DNA of 64,000 nucleotides from Acinetobacter tibetensis (GTDB lineage: Bacteria; Pseudomonadota; Gammaproteobacteria; Pseudomonadales; Moraxellaceae), in the NCBI RefSeq assembly GCF_023824315.1, contig NZ_CP098732.1:434001-498000 (forward strand), in the 5' to 3' direction. A program made the translations under genes and the position numbers. How positions within the stretch are numbered: position 1 is the stretch's first letter; each line of letters starts with the position of its first letter. Below, one piece after another: positions 17,554 through 26,002 of the stretch. The notes beneath the pieces were generated by a model. It had not been told where the DNA came from, did no database searches, and saw only the letters and a list, made by a program, of their open reading frames with translations.

Positions 17554-18816
17554 GTGAGCTTTGATTTAAGTGTAATTCCAAATAAAAACATCATTTTGGC
17601 TGTTACAGGCGGAATTGCAGCCTATAAAAGCGCCATCCTCGTTCGTCGACTTAAAGATCAGGGATTTAATGTCCGTGTGGTGATGACGCATGGTGCGCAG
17701 GCCTTTATTACGCCGCTGACCTTTCAGGCACTGTCTGGTAATCCTGTGCATACCGAATTACTCGATCCAGAAGCCGAGGCAGGTATGGGGCATATCGAAT
17801 TGGCCCGTTGGGCAGACTTATTGTTGGTGGCACCTGCTAGCTGCGATACCTTAGCCAAGTTTGCGGCAGGTTTGGCAGATGATTTGCTCAGTACTTTATA
17901 TCTTGCGACCAAAGCACCAGTTTGGGTTGCACCTGCCATGAATCAGCAGATGTGGGCAGCCAAAGCCACACAGCGTAATTTAAATACGCTGATTGAAGAT
18001 GGTGTGCATGTCATTATGCCAGAAGCGGGTTCACAAGCGTGTGGTGATGTGGGTTTAGGCCGTATGCCTGAGCCAGAAGATTTGGCTTATCAAGTCACGC
18101 AATACTTCCATAAAGCACAACGTGCAATCGCTGAAAAATTTGGTCTATTGGCGAGTAAACATGTGGTGATTACTGCGGGTCCAACCCGTGAAGCAATAGA
18201 CCCTGTGCGTTATATTTCTAATCACAGTACAGGAAAAATGGGCTTTGCATTGGCGGCTGCCTGTTATGCGGCTGGGGCGAAAGTGACCTTAATTGCAGGT
18301 CCTGTCAGCTTAGATACTCCAAATGGGGTACGCCGTATTAATGTATCCTCTGCGATTCAAATGTTGAATACCAGCATGCAAATGTTGGAAGAAGGTTGTG
18401 ATATTTTCATCGCTACGGCTGCGGTAGCCGATTATCGCGTTGCTGAAGTGGCAGAGCATAAAATTAAAAAATCAGGCGATGAGCTGAATGTCGCTTTAGT
18501 CAAGAATCCAGATATTGTGGCGACCATCGCGCAGCAACAAAAGCGCCCATTCATGGTGGGTTTTGCCGCAGAAACGCGTAATGTGGAAGAATATGCAGCA
18601 GGCAAGTTAGTCGCTAAAAAGCTGGATATGATTGCTTGTAATGATGTGTCACGTGCAGATATTGGTTTTGCATCGGATGAAAATGCCATGACCGTGTTTT
18701 TTGCCAATCAATACCATATGGATAAGCGCGACTTAGAGAAAGCCTCAAAACAAGAGATTGCGCAACAGTTGGTAGAAGCCATGCACGATGCTTTACAGCA
18801 TCATAAAGCCAAATAA
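17554..18816 (+). CDS. coaBC: Bifunctional phosphopantothenoylcysteine decarboxylase / phosphopantothenate-cysteine ligase (CoaBC)
   Basis: 420 residues beginning at a GTG, with AAAGG about 10 nt upstream. The N-terminal CoaC flavoprotein half has TGGIAAYK, the catalytic H80 (GMGHIEL), PAMN (127-130) and the active-site cysteine C163. The C-terminal CoaB ligase half begins near 200 with TAGPTREAIDPVRYISN, and has KKSGDELNVALVKNPDI near 305. It makes 4'-phosphopantetheine from phosphopantothenate, cysteine and CTP for coenzyme A synthesis. A terminator follows. Confidence 0.96.
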   Translation: MSFDLSVIPNKNIILAVTGGIAAYKSAILVRRLKDQGFNVRVVMTHGAQAFITPLTFQALSGNPVHTELLDPEAEAGMGHIELARWADLLLVAPASCDTLAKFAAGLADDLLSTLYLATKAPVWVAPAMNQQMWAAKATQRNLNTLIEDGVHVIMPEAGSQACGDVGLGRMPEPEDLAYQVTQYFHKAQRAIAEKFGLLASKHVVITAGPTREAIDPVRYISNHSTGKMGFALAAACYAAGAKVTLIAGPVSLDTPNGVRRINVSSAIQMLNTSMQMLEEGCDIFIATAAVADYRVAEVAEHKIKKSGDELNVALVKNPDIVATIAQQQKRPFMVGFAAETRNVEEYAAGKLVAKKLDMIACNDVSRADIGFASDENAMTVFFANQYHMDKRDLEKASKQEIAQQLVEAMHDALQHHKAK

Positions 18817-18834
18817 CTGTGTGAAATTTTTATC

Positions 18835-18862
18835 AAAATGCAACGAATTCGTTGCATTTTTT
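18835..18862 (+). terminator. Intrinsic terminator after coaBC
   Basis: AAAATGCAACGAA / TTCGTTGCATTTTTT, an almost perfect palindrome with a T-run. Confidence 0.85.
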
Positions 18863-18966
18863 ATGTATGCTAAACAGGCAATGCAAACCGCAGTACAGGA
18901 TATGTAATTCTGTCTATTTGCCCAAGATAAATAAACCATAGCCACAGTTTTTGATAGGACATCCTC

Positions 18967-19347
18967 ATGATTAAAAAAACGTTAGCCACCGTTGTAATGT
19001 TGTCATCTTTGCTATTAAGCAATACCGTAATGGCGGCAAGTTTAGACGATGATATGAAAACCCTTGGGAAAAATTATAAAGCCTTCAACCAAGCTTCAAC
19101 CCCACAAGCTGCAACAAGTGCCTTGAACAATATGCGTGGTGCCGCAGTACATGCCAAGCAATATAAATTGACTGCACATATGGCTGAAAAAACACCAAGT
19201 TCGACGGCTTTGTTTGACCAGATTATTGTAGAAATTGACAAAACCAAAGCATTGGCACAAGCAGGCAAGTTAGACGAAGCGAAAAAGCAAGGGAAAAAAA
19301 TTGGTGAGTTACGTGATCAAGGGCATAAGGCTTATATGCACCACTGA
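18967..19347 (+). CDS. Cytochrome b562 family protein
   Basis: 126 residues. Signal peptide to about residue 23 (NTVMA). The mature chain is helical and short, with a methionine early in the first helix (DDDMKTLGKNYKAF) and a histidine in the last helix (RDQGHKAYMHH), the two positions that ligate heme in the cytochrome b562 four-helix bundle. There is no CxxCH, so heme c is not expected. Periplasmic; electron-transfer role inferred from the fold and not shown. Flanked on both sides by terminators, so it is a single-gene unit. Confidence 0.75.
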   Translation: MIKKTLATVVMLSSLLLSNTVMAASLDDDMKTLGKNYKAFNQASTPQAATSALNNMRGAAVHAKQYKLTAHMAEKTPSSTALFDQIIVEIDKTKALAQAGKLDEAKKQGKKIGELRDQGHKAYMHH

Positions 19348-19381
19348 TGTTGATTTAGAATCAGCGCGTCTATTCACTGCT

Positions 19382-19412
19382 AAAACTGTACCTTCATCGG
19401 TGCAGTTTTTTT
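19382..19412 (+). terminator. Intrinsic terminator after the cytochrome b562 gene
   Basis: AAACTGTACC / GGTGCAGTTT stem with one G-U pair and seven T. Confidence 0.85.
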
Positions 19413-19516
19413 ATGTCTGATACATTAGGGTCGCTATTAGGATTGAGCATGATTTGGATTTTCAGCCACAGCAAGAATTGCTAAAGTGAAAAGGAAATCT
19501 GCAAGGATGAATAAGT

Positions 19517-20371
19517 ATGTCCTCACAACAGCATTATCAGCGTGTGGCGCAAGCCATTGAATATATTCAGCGACATTTTCAGCATCAGCCGACGCTAGAA
19601 GATATAGCAGCACATGTACATTTAAGTCCTGCATATTTTCAGCGCTTATTCAGCGAATGGGCTGGCACCAGTCCTAAGAAATTTCTGCAATACATCAGTG
19701 TGGAACATGCCAAGTCGATTTTAACCTCAACAGTATCTCATTCACTTTTAGATGCGACCTATGACACAGGATTATCCAGTGGTAGTCGTTTACATGATTT
19801 ATTTATTCAAATTGAAGGCATGACCCCTGCTGAATATAAACAGGGTGGAGCTGGATTAAAGATTTTTTATAGTTTCGCTGAAACATTATTTGGACGCATT
19901 TTGGTGGCTTCCACAGATAAGGGGATTTGTGCGTTGTCTTTTGTTGAACAGGAGGAGCAAGCCCTGAATGAATTACGTGCCAAGTTTCCTCATGCTGAAT
20001 ATGTTGAGCAGAGGGATGAAATGCAGCAACGCGCTATGGCTGTATTGACGATGCAACCCAACTCCATACAGCACATAAAACTGCATTTAAAAGGTTCAGC
20101 CTTTCAATTAAAAGTCTGGGAAAGTTTGCTCAAAATTCCTGCGGGACAACTGGCGAGTTACCGTGATGTGGCATTACAAATGGATCAACCCAAAGCAGCA
20201 CGTGCGGTGGGGAGTGCGGTGGCACATAATCCTGTGGCTTTCTTAATTCCGTGTCATCGGGTCATTCAAGCGTCAGGTGTACTCGGTAATTATCATTGGG
20301 GAACAACCCGCAAGACGGCGATGATCGGTTGGGAAAGTGCCCAAATTCATGCCCATTCAGAAGAGCTTTAA
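19517..20371 (+). CDS. AraC-type regulator fused to methylated-DNA-protein-cysteine methyltransferase (Ada-like without the N-domain)
   Basis: 284 residues. Residues 1-105 are an AraC-type DNA-binding domain with two helix-turn-helix units (LEDIAAHVHLSPAYFQRLFSEWAG; GMTPAEYKQGG). Residues 112-275 are an O6-methylguanine-DNA methyltransferase domain with the acceptor cysteine C246 in IPCHRVI and ASGVLGNYHWG behind it. The Ada N-terminal domain that senses methylphosphotriesters through Cys38 is absent, so the regulatory signal, if any, must come from the MGMT domain or elsewhere. The alkB gene starts one base after its stop. Removes alkyl groups from O6-guanine. Confidence 0.88.
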   Translation: MSSQQHYQRVAQAIEYIQRHFQHQPTLEDIAAHVHLSPAYFQRLFSEWAGTSPKKFLQYISVEHAKSILTSTVSHSLLDATYDTGLSSGSRLHDLFIQIEGMTPAEYKQGGAGLKIFYSFAETLFGRILVASTDKGICALSFVEQEEQALNELRAKFPHAEYVEQRDEMQQRAMAVLTMQPNSIQHIKLHLKGSAFQLKVWESLLKIPAGQLASYRDVALQMDQPKAARAVGSAVAHNPVAFLIPCHRVIQASGVLGNYHWGTTRKTAMIGWESAQIHAHSEEL

Positions 20372-20986
20372 ATGTCACTATTTCCCGTCGAGTTTGATTC
20401 TGAGCAGAATTTATTGCCTTATCAGGGCTGTGTGCATTACTACGGTCAAATTATGGATAGTGTTTTGGCAGATCATTATTTACAGCGACTATTAGAGAGT
20501 ATCGCTTGGCAAAATGATCTGGCGGTGATTTTTGGCAAGACGATTATGACTAAGCGTAAAGTGGCTTGGTATGCCGATCAGGCTTTTTCTTATACCTATT
20601 CTAAAACCACCAAACAAGCGTTGCCGTGGACGCCTGAACTATTGGCATTGAAAGCCTTAGTCGAAGCCAAAACGGGTGAGAAGTTTAATGCCTGCTTATT
20701 AAACTTATATCATTCAGGGGAAGAAGGGATGGCATGGCATAGCGATGCTGAACGAGAACTGAAACAGTATGCTGCAATTGCTTCTTTAAGTTTGGGGGCA
20801 GAGCGAAAATTTGCTTTTAAGCATAAGCAGACCCAAGAAAAAGTGGAGTTAGTACTGGCACATGGTAGTTTACTGGTCATGAAAGATGAAACCCAAAGCT
20901 ACTGGTTGCATCGGTTACCTCCGACCAAGAAGGTGCTTGATGTGAGGGTAAATCTAACCTTCAGAATGATGAATGAAGCGCAATAA
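20372..20986 (+). CDS. alkB: AlkB-type 2-oxoglutarate/Fe(II) DNA-repair dioxygenase
   Basis: 204 residues. The iron ligands H123-x-D125 (MAWHSDAE) and H180 (YWLHRLPP) and the 2-oxoglutarate-binding R192-V-N-L-T-F-R198 are all present, as is the NLYHSGEEGMAWHSD core of the ALKBH2/3-like branch. It removes methyl groups from N1-adenine and N3-cytosine by oxidation. It follows the MGMT gene without a gap, so both alkylation-repair enzymes are made from one mRNA. A strong terminator follows. Confidence 0.92.
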   Translation: MSLFPVEFDSEQNLLPYQGCVHYYGQIMDSVLADHYLQRLLESIAWQNDLAVIFGKTIMTKRKVAWYADQAFSYTYSKTTKQALPWTPELLALKALVEAKTGEKFNACLLNLYHSGEEGMAWHSDAERELKQYAAIASLSLGAERKFAFKHKQTQEKVELVLAHGSLLVMKDETQSYWLHRLPPTKKVLDVRVNLTFRMMNEAQ

Positions 20987-21019
20987 AAAAGGCTGAATAT
21001 AATCTATTCAGCCTTTTTT
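20985..21019. terminator. Bidirectional terminator between alkB and secB
   Basis: GGCTGAATA / TATTCAGCC stem flanked by A6 and T6. Confidence 0.92.
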
Positions 21020-21052
21020 GAATCCATGATTTTGCAATGCAAAGGTCTAGAA

Positions 21053-21511
21053 TTATGCTTGACCTTCAGCCATAGCTGTTTGAGCGCGTTGCATATTTGC
21101 TTCGAACTCAGCATCAAAGTTGATTGGCGTTAACAGCAATTGAGGGAAGCTGCCTTTGGTAACCATATCGTTCACTGCTTCACGCAAGAATGGGAACAAA
21201 ATGTTCGGGCAGTATGCACCTAAAATATATGGAAGACGCTCTTCTTCAACTGCATCAATCAGGAAGATACCTGCTTGAGTCACATCAACGATAAATGCTG
21301 TCTCACCCGCATTATTTGCTTGAACAACAACTTTTAAAGACACTTCGAAATGGGTTGGATCAATCTTTTCTGCAGAAGAAGAAAGGTTGATATTGAGTTC
21401 TGGCTGCCATTCTTTTGTGAAGACTTGTGCGCCAGGAACTTCGAAAGAAATGTCTTTAGTATAAATACGTTCGAGTGCCAATTGTGGTTGAACTTGTTGT
21501 TCTTCGCTCAT
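21053..21511 (-). CDS. secB: Protein-export chaperone SecB
   Basis: 152 residues, cytoplasmic tetramer subunit that holds preproteins unfolded and hands them to SecA. Family signatures are clear: [19 protein letters not shown] near 13-31, the [50 protein letters not shown] block, and the acidic SecA-binding surface. The order rhodanese-grxC-secB is conserved across gammaproteobacteria, and the three genes lie on one strand with short gaps. Confidence 0.97.
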   Translation of the reverse strand: MSEEQQVQPQLALERIYTKDISFEVPGAQVFTKEWQPELNINLSSSAEKIDPTHFEVSLKVVVQANNAGETAFIVDVTQAGIFLIDAVEEERLPYILGAYCPNILFPFLREAVNDMVTKGSFPQLLLTPINFDAEFEANMQRAQTAMAEGQA

Positions 21512-21550
21512 TCTTAAATCCTTAATATAAATTTGAACTATGCTTTATGG

Positions 21551-21805
21551 TTAAGCCAATAATCCGTCAAGTTTACCATCACGCTCTAAAGCATAAAGCT
21601 GGTCAAACCCACCAATAAATTGGTCACCAATAAAAATTTGTGGAACAGTACGGTGGTTCGTGCGTTGCATGAGTTCTACACGTACTTCAGGCGCTTCATT
21701 GGATAAATTAATTTCTTTATATTCAACACCTTTGCGCTCAAGAAGTTGTTTCGCACGAACGCAGTAAGGACATACAGTTGTAGAATAAATCGTTACTTCA
21801 GCCAT
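21551..21805 (-). CDS. grxC: Glutaredoxin 3 (GrxC)
   Basis: 84 residues. Active site C12-P-Y-C15, the TVPQIFIG cis-proline segment and the GGFDQLYALERDGKLDGLL C-terminus identify a dithiol glutaredoxin. It reduces disulfides and mixed disulfides with glutathione. Lies between the rhodanese gene and secB. Confidence 0.96.
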   Translation of the reverse strand: MAEVTIYSTTVCPYCVRAKQLLERKGVEYKEINLSNEAPEVRVELMQRTNHRTVPQIFIGDQFIGGFDQLYALERDGKLDGLLA

Positions 21806-21823
21806 TAGAGTCTCCTTAAGCCA

Positions 21824-22231
21824 TTATTTTGCTTTTACCAAAGGTAAGCCTTGCGCTTTCCAGTTGCTAATACCACCGTCTAAACGATAGCTATCCACAT
21901 GACCAACTTGTTGCAAAGCGGTACCTGCGATTTGACCAAGGTTACAAATAAACACCAATGGACGCTCCGCAGCTTTTAACTCTTCAACATGGCTTGTAAT
22001 TTGGCTGTAGGGAATGTTACGGCTGCCACTGATATGACCTTCACGGAAGTCTTTTGCATCACGTAAATCAATCAACATGGCATTTTTCGCTTTCACTAAA
22101 ATACCTAAAGATTGTGGAGAGATTTTGCGACCGTTGCGCTGACCTTCTAAAACGAAGAACAACACCACTAATGCCCCAAGTGTTCCAAATAAGAAGGGGT
22201 GATTCCCCATAAATTCCAACCAACGTTCCAC
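21824..22231 (-). CDS. Membrane-anchored rhodanese-like protein (YibN-type)
   Basis: 135 residues. One transmembrane helix at about 12-29, then a cytoplasmic rhodanese domain with AMLIDLRDAKDFREGHISGSRNIPY near 51-75 and the active-site cysteine C96 in FICNLGQIAG. Same arrangement as YibN upstream of grxC-secB in E. coli. Sulfur acceptor unknown. Confidence 0.88.
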   Translation of the reverse strand: MERWLEFMGNHPFLFGTLGALVVLFFVLEGQRNGRKISPQSLGILVKAKNAMLIDLRDAKDFREGHISGSRNIPYSQITSHVEELKAAERPLVFICNLGQIAGTALQQVGHVDSYRLDGGISNWKAQGLPLVKAK

Positions 22232-22324
22232 AAATCACCTAATTACAATTCAAAATTGCCTAGAGTATAGCTCATAAATATGGTGATCAAAATCACCGCT
22301 TCAAGGGGAGGACAGACAGAAAGT

Positions 22325-23383
22325 CTAATTTTTTTGCTGGGCTTCAGCAATTTCATCCATTAAACGTAAAAAACTGTCCAAACGACGGGGCAAAATTTCA
22401 CCATTACTGGCAGCGACACGCAGTGCACACTGTTTTTCATGTTTATGGGTACAGTTACGGAACTGACAATAGCCCAACTGATTTTGAATTTCAGGGAAGC
22501 CTTGTTGCACTTTTTCAGTGGTCAGATGCCATAAACCAAATTCACGAATTCCTGGCGAGTCGATCAGTGATGCACTTTGTCCAAAAGAAATTAAACGCGT
22601 TGAGGTGGTGGTGTGCTGACCTAAAGCCGAGTTTTCAGAAATAATATTGGTCTTTTGTGCGGCATTTGGAACCATGGTATTAATTAATGAACTTTTACCC
22701 ACCCCAGACTGTCCAACAAAAGCCACCGTTTCACCTTCAAGGCGCTGTGCTAAAGCACTGAGATCACCTGTAGATTGGCATTGCATCACTTCATAACCCA
22801 AATCTTCATATTCCTTGAGCATGTCTAGAATAGGATCATTTTCTTTGAGTAAGTCGGTTTTATTCAGGACCAATAAGGCAGGAATGTCGGCATCGGCACA
22901 TGCCACCAAATAACGATCAATTAATGTGGGTGCAGGTTCTGGTAAAGGTGAAAACACAATCACAATCAAACTGATATTGGCTGCGACAGGCTTCACTTTA
23001 TGATAACGGTCAGGACGGGTCAGTAAGGAACGACGCGGATGGATGGCGGTAATAATACCTAAACCCGTATTCGGATCGGCTTGCCATTTGACCCGATCAC
23101 CCGTCACCAGTAATTCAAGATTGGTACGGGTATGACAACGCCAAATACTATCCAATTCAATCGGTTTCCAAAACGGTTCTGGTTCACCATCTTGTACATT
23201 TGGTTTTTCAGGATGCATGTCTGGCACTGACAAGGCTTGCACCTCAAGCTGACGACCGTAGTGTTGAACCACTAACCCTTCCAGATCATTTGAGGTGTCA
23301 ATTTCTTCTTGACGTGTTTTCTGCTGTTTCTGAATACGACGCTGCTGCTGTTCAGTTAAGCGACGTTTACGAATTAAAGCCAT
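22325..23383 (-). CDS. rsgA: Ribosome small-subunit-dependent GTPase RsgA
   Basis: 352 residues. An OB-fold domain is followed by a circularly permuted GTPase: NKTD (G4) at 174-177 precedes GQSGVGKS (G1) at 224-231. The C-terminal zinc finger uses C306, C311, H313 and C319 in GYCQFRNCTHKHEKQC. It helps the 30S subunit mature and is activated by ribosomes. Divergent from orn, as in many gammaproteobacteria. Confidence 0.96.
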   Translation of the reverse strand: MALIRKRRLTEQQQRRIQKQQKTRQEEIDTSNDLEGLVVQHYGRQLEVQALSVPDMHPEKPNVQDGEPEPFWKPIELDSIWRCHTRTNLELLVTGDRVKWQADPNTGLGIITAIHPRRSLLTRPDRYHKVKPVAANISLIVIVFSPLPEPAPTLIDRYLVACADADIPALLVLNKTDLLKENDPILDMLKEYEDLGYEVMQCQSTGDLSALAQRLEGETVAFVGQSGVGKSSLINTMVPNAAQKTNIISENSALGQHTTTSTRLISFGQSASLIDSPGIREFGLWHLTTEKVQQGFPEIQNQLGYCQFRNCTHKHEKQCALRVAASNGEILPRRLDSFLRLMDEIAEAQQKN

Positions 23384-23506
23384 TCATATCCTAAAAACCA
23401 TGAATTCAAGATGGCAAAAATAGCATGAAGCGGGGGATGAATTACAGCATTCAGGGTATTAATTTGCTACTATAAATGTTTTTACAGCCAATAAGATTGC
23501 ACATTT

Positions 23507-24064
23507 ATGAGCAGCACGCCTGATACACGCCTCATCTGGATTGACCTTGAAATGACAGGTCTCGATACCGATAACGACCAAATTATTGAAGTTGCAACGA
23601 TTGTGACCGATGATCATTTGAATATTTTGGCGGAAGGTCCAGTATTGGCTGTGCATCAATCGGATTTAATCCTGAATGCCATGGATGAGTGGAATACCCG
23701 TCAACATGGTCAGTCGGGTCTGATTGAACGCGTGCGTCGTAGTAAATTGACAGCGCGAGATGCTGAGCAGCAAACCATTGAGTTCTTAAAAAAATGGGTT
23801 AATCCAAAGAGCTCGCCAATGTGTGGTAACTCGATTTGTCAGGATCGCCGTTTTTTACATCGTTTAATGCCTGAAATGGAACAATACTTCCATTACCGTA
23901 ACTTGGACGTATCTTCAGTGAAAGAATTGGCGAAACGCTGGCGTCCAGAAATTATGAGTGGGTTGAAGAAAAATGCCTCGCATTTGGCCATGGATGATAT
24001 TCGTGATTCGATTGCAGAATTGAAATATTACCGTGAATACTTCTTTATCATGAATAAAGACTAA
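23507..24064 (+). CDS. orn: Oligoribonuclease
   Basis: 185 residues. DEDDh exonuclease with D13 and E15 ([10 protein letters not shown]), D113 (CQDRRFL), H159 and D164 ([11 protein letters not shown]). It degrades two-residue RNAs, including the pGpG left by cyclic-di-GMP breakdown, so it matters for c-di-GMP turnover with the diguanylate cyclase near the end of this window. A terminator follows. Confidence 0.96.
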   Translation: MSSTPDTRLIWIDLEMTGLDTDNDQIIEVATIVTDDHLNILAEGPVLAVHQSDLILNAMDEWNTRQHGQSGLIERVRRSKLTARDAEQQTIEFLKKWVNPKSSPMCGNSICQDRRFLHRLMPEMEQYFHYRNLDVSSVKELAKRWRPEIMSGLKKNASHLAMDDIRDSIAELKYYREYFFIMNKD

Positions 24065-24078
24065 ATCGATATTGGCTG

Positions 24079-24108
24079 AAAATGGGGTGTTTAACCCCAT
24101 TTTTATTT
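24079..24108 (+). terminator. Intrinsic terminator after orn
   Basis: AAATGGGGT / AACCCCATTT with T-rich tail. Confidence 0.8.
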
Positions 24109-24233
24109 TAGTCTGTCACATTTTTAGGTTATATTTTCTACATCAAACTAGAGGGTGTACGGCTTTAAGTTGATCTAAAGCAAAGTACAAATTTTTGTTT
24201 TTATTCATTTTAAATTATAAAAAGAGTTTAAAT

Positions 24234-24968
24234 ATGCAAAGTAATAATCCGATACTCAATCGCGTCGAAGTTTACGCGGATTACAGCCAGCCGATGACCG
24301 TTCAAGGTGCGATTCAAAAGTCTGTATTGTTGACTTTAATTGCCGCGGTACTGGGTTTAGGTATTTTCTTCTACAGCTTTATGACCTTAAATATTTCTAT
24401 TGCCTATAGCGCTGCAATTGTAGGTGCGATTGGTGGATTGATTTTGGCGCTCATTACGACTTTTAAACCAGATACCGCGAAAATTCTCGCTATTCCTTAT
24501 GCGTTTTTTGAAGGTGCCTTTTTAGGGGGGATTTCGGTTATTTTCCAATTGAAATTCCCAGGTGTACCGTTGCAGGCATTATTGGCAACTTTTGTAACGA
24601 CCTTGGTGATGTTTACTTTGTATCGTTTACAAATTGTGCGTGCCACAGAAAAATTTAAATCTGTTGTACTTTCTGCCAGCATTGCCATTGCAATCGTGTT
24701 TGTGGTGCAACTCATCATGCGTTTAGCCTTTGGTTCAAGTGTGCCGTATATCTTTGAAAGTAACTGGTTAGGTATTGGTTTTGCTGCTTTTGTGGCGGTG
24801 ATTGCATCTTTAAATCTCATTCTCGATTTTGACTTGATTGAAAGCAGTGCAGCACAACATGCACCAAAGTCTATGGAATGGTTATCTGCGATTGCATTAT
24901 TGGCGACTTTGGTCTGGATGTATTACTCATTCATGCGCTTATTGAGCTTGATTCAAGGGGATGACTGA
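24234..24968 (+). CDS. BAX inhibitor-1/YccA-type membrane protein
   Basis: 244 residues from the ATG at 24234 (a longer frame from 24195 lacks a signal for initiation; AAAGAG precedes 24234). Seven hydrophobic helices, with GAFLGGISVIFQ near 98-109 and the C-terminal DFDLIESSAAQHAPKSMEWLSAIALLATLVWMYY, which are hallmarks of the bacterial branch often named 'Bax inhibitor-1/YccA family' (DUF4870-free, TMBIM fold). Eukaryotic and Bacillus relatives are pH-dependent calcium leak channels; no function is established for this type. Single gene with a hairpin behind it. Confidence 0.85.
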   Translation: MQSNNPILNRVEVYADYSQPMTVQGAIQKSVLLTLIAAVLGLGIFFYSFMTLNISIAYSAAIVGAIGGLILALITTFKPDTAKILAIPYAFFEGAFLGGISVIFQLKFPGVPLQALLATFVTTLVMFTLYRLQIVRATEKFKSVVLSASIAIAIVFVVQLIMRLAFGSSVPYIFESNWLGIGFAAFVAVIASLNLILDFDLIESSAAQHAPKSMEWLSAIALLATLVWMYYSFMRLLSLIQGDD

Positions 24969-25003
24969 TTGATGTTTTTTAACATTTCTTCAGCATAATC
25001 CAT

Positions 25004-25030
25004 ATTCACCCTGCTTTTTGCAGGGTGAAT
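25004..25030 (+). terminator. Hairpin after the BAX-inhibitor-like gene (weak terminator)
   Basis: Perfect 11-bp stem ATTCACCCTGC / GCAGGGTGAAT with a T5 loop. There is no T-run behind it, so termination may be inefficient. Confidence 0.55.
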
Positions 25031-25133
25031 TGTTATGAATCTGTGATTTGCTGAAAAAAAGGCGCATTTTGCAATTTTGTTCTGATGCCAGACTTGGCAT
25101 TATTCATCCTAAATTATTTTAAGTGAGATTCAC

Positions 25134-25937
25134 ATGTCACAAGGACTACTAGCGGGAAAACGCTTTCTGATTGCAGGTATTGCAAGTAAGTTGTCGATCG
25201 CATTTGGTATTGCTCAAGCATTGCATCGTGAAGGTGCAGAATTGGCATTTACTTATCCGAATGAGAAACTTAAAAAGCGTGTTGATGAATTTGCTGCGCA
25301 ATTTGGCTCAACATTGGTGTTTCCTTGTGATGTTGCTGTGGATGCAGAAATTGACCAAGCGTTCGTTGAATTGGCAAAACACTGGGATGGTCTAGATGGT
25401 GTAGTTCACTCTATCGGTTTTGCGCCAGCGCATACTTTAGATGGCGACTTTACCGATGTTACAGATCGTGAAGGTTTCCGTGTTGCACATGACATCAGTG
25501 CATATAGCTTTATTGCAATGGCGCGTGCAGCAAAACCATTGTTATTGGCTCGTCAAGGTTGCTTATTGACTTTGACTTACCAAGGTTCTGAGCGTGTTAT
25601 GCCGAACTACAACGTGATGGGTATGGCAAAAGCATCTTTAGAAGCAGGCGTACGTTACTTGGCGTCTAGCTTGGGTGTTGAAGGTATTCGAGTTAACGCA
25701 ATTTCAGCAGGTCCAATCCGTACTTTAGCGGCTTCAGGCATTAAATCATTCCGTAAGATGTTAGACGCGAATGAAAAAATTTCACCACTTAAACGCAATG
25801 TAACCATTGAAGATGTGGGTAATGCAGCGTTGTTCCTTTGCTCACCTTGGGCAAACGGGATTACTGGTGAAATCATGTATGTTGATGCAGGTTTCAATAC
25901 AGTTGGTATGAGTCCTGATTTGATGGGCGATGACTGA
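25134..25937 (+). CDS. fabI: Enoyl-[acyl-carrier-protein] reductase (NADH), FabI
   Basis: 267 residues, short-chain dehydrogenase fold. The NADH-binding start [20 protein letters not shown] is typical of FabI, and the catalytic pair is Y159-x6-K166, with a second conserved tyrosine Y149 in LTLTYQGSE. It catalyses the last reduction in each fatty-acid elongation cycle and is the target of triclosan. No second ENR gene is seen in the window. Terminator follows. Confidence 0.96.
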   Translation: MSQGLLAGKRFLIAGIASKLSIAFGIAQALHREGAELAFTYPNEKLKKRVDEFAAQFGSTLVFPCDVAVDAEIDQAFVELAKHWDGLDGVVHSIGFAPAHTLDGDFTDVTDREGFRVAHDISAYSFIAMARAAKPLLLARQGCLLTLTYQGSERVMPNYNVMGMAKASLEAGVRYLASSLGVEGIRVNAISAGPIRTLAASGIKSFRKMLDANEKISPLKRNVTIEDVGNAALFLCSPWANGITGEIMYVDAGFNTVGMSPDLMGDD

Positions 25938-25954
25938 TCATTCGCTTCATTTCA

Positions 25955-25986
25955 AAAAAAACGGCACTTAAAAGTGCCGTTTTTTA
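25955..25986. terminator. Bidirectional terminator between fabI and the outer-membrane factor gene
   Basis: ACGGCACTT / AAGTGCCGT stem flanked by A7 and T6. Confidence 0.92.
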
Positions 25987-26002
25987 TGTCTTTAAATTTC
26001 AT

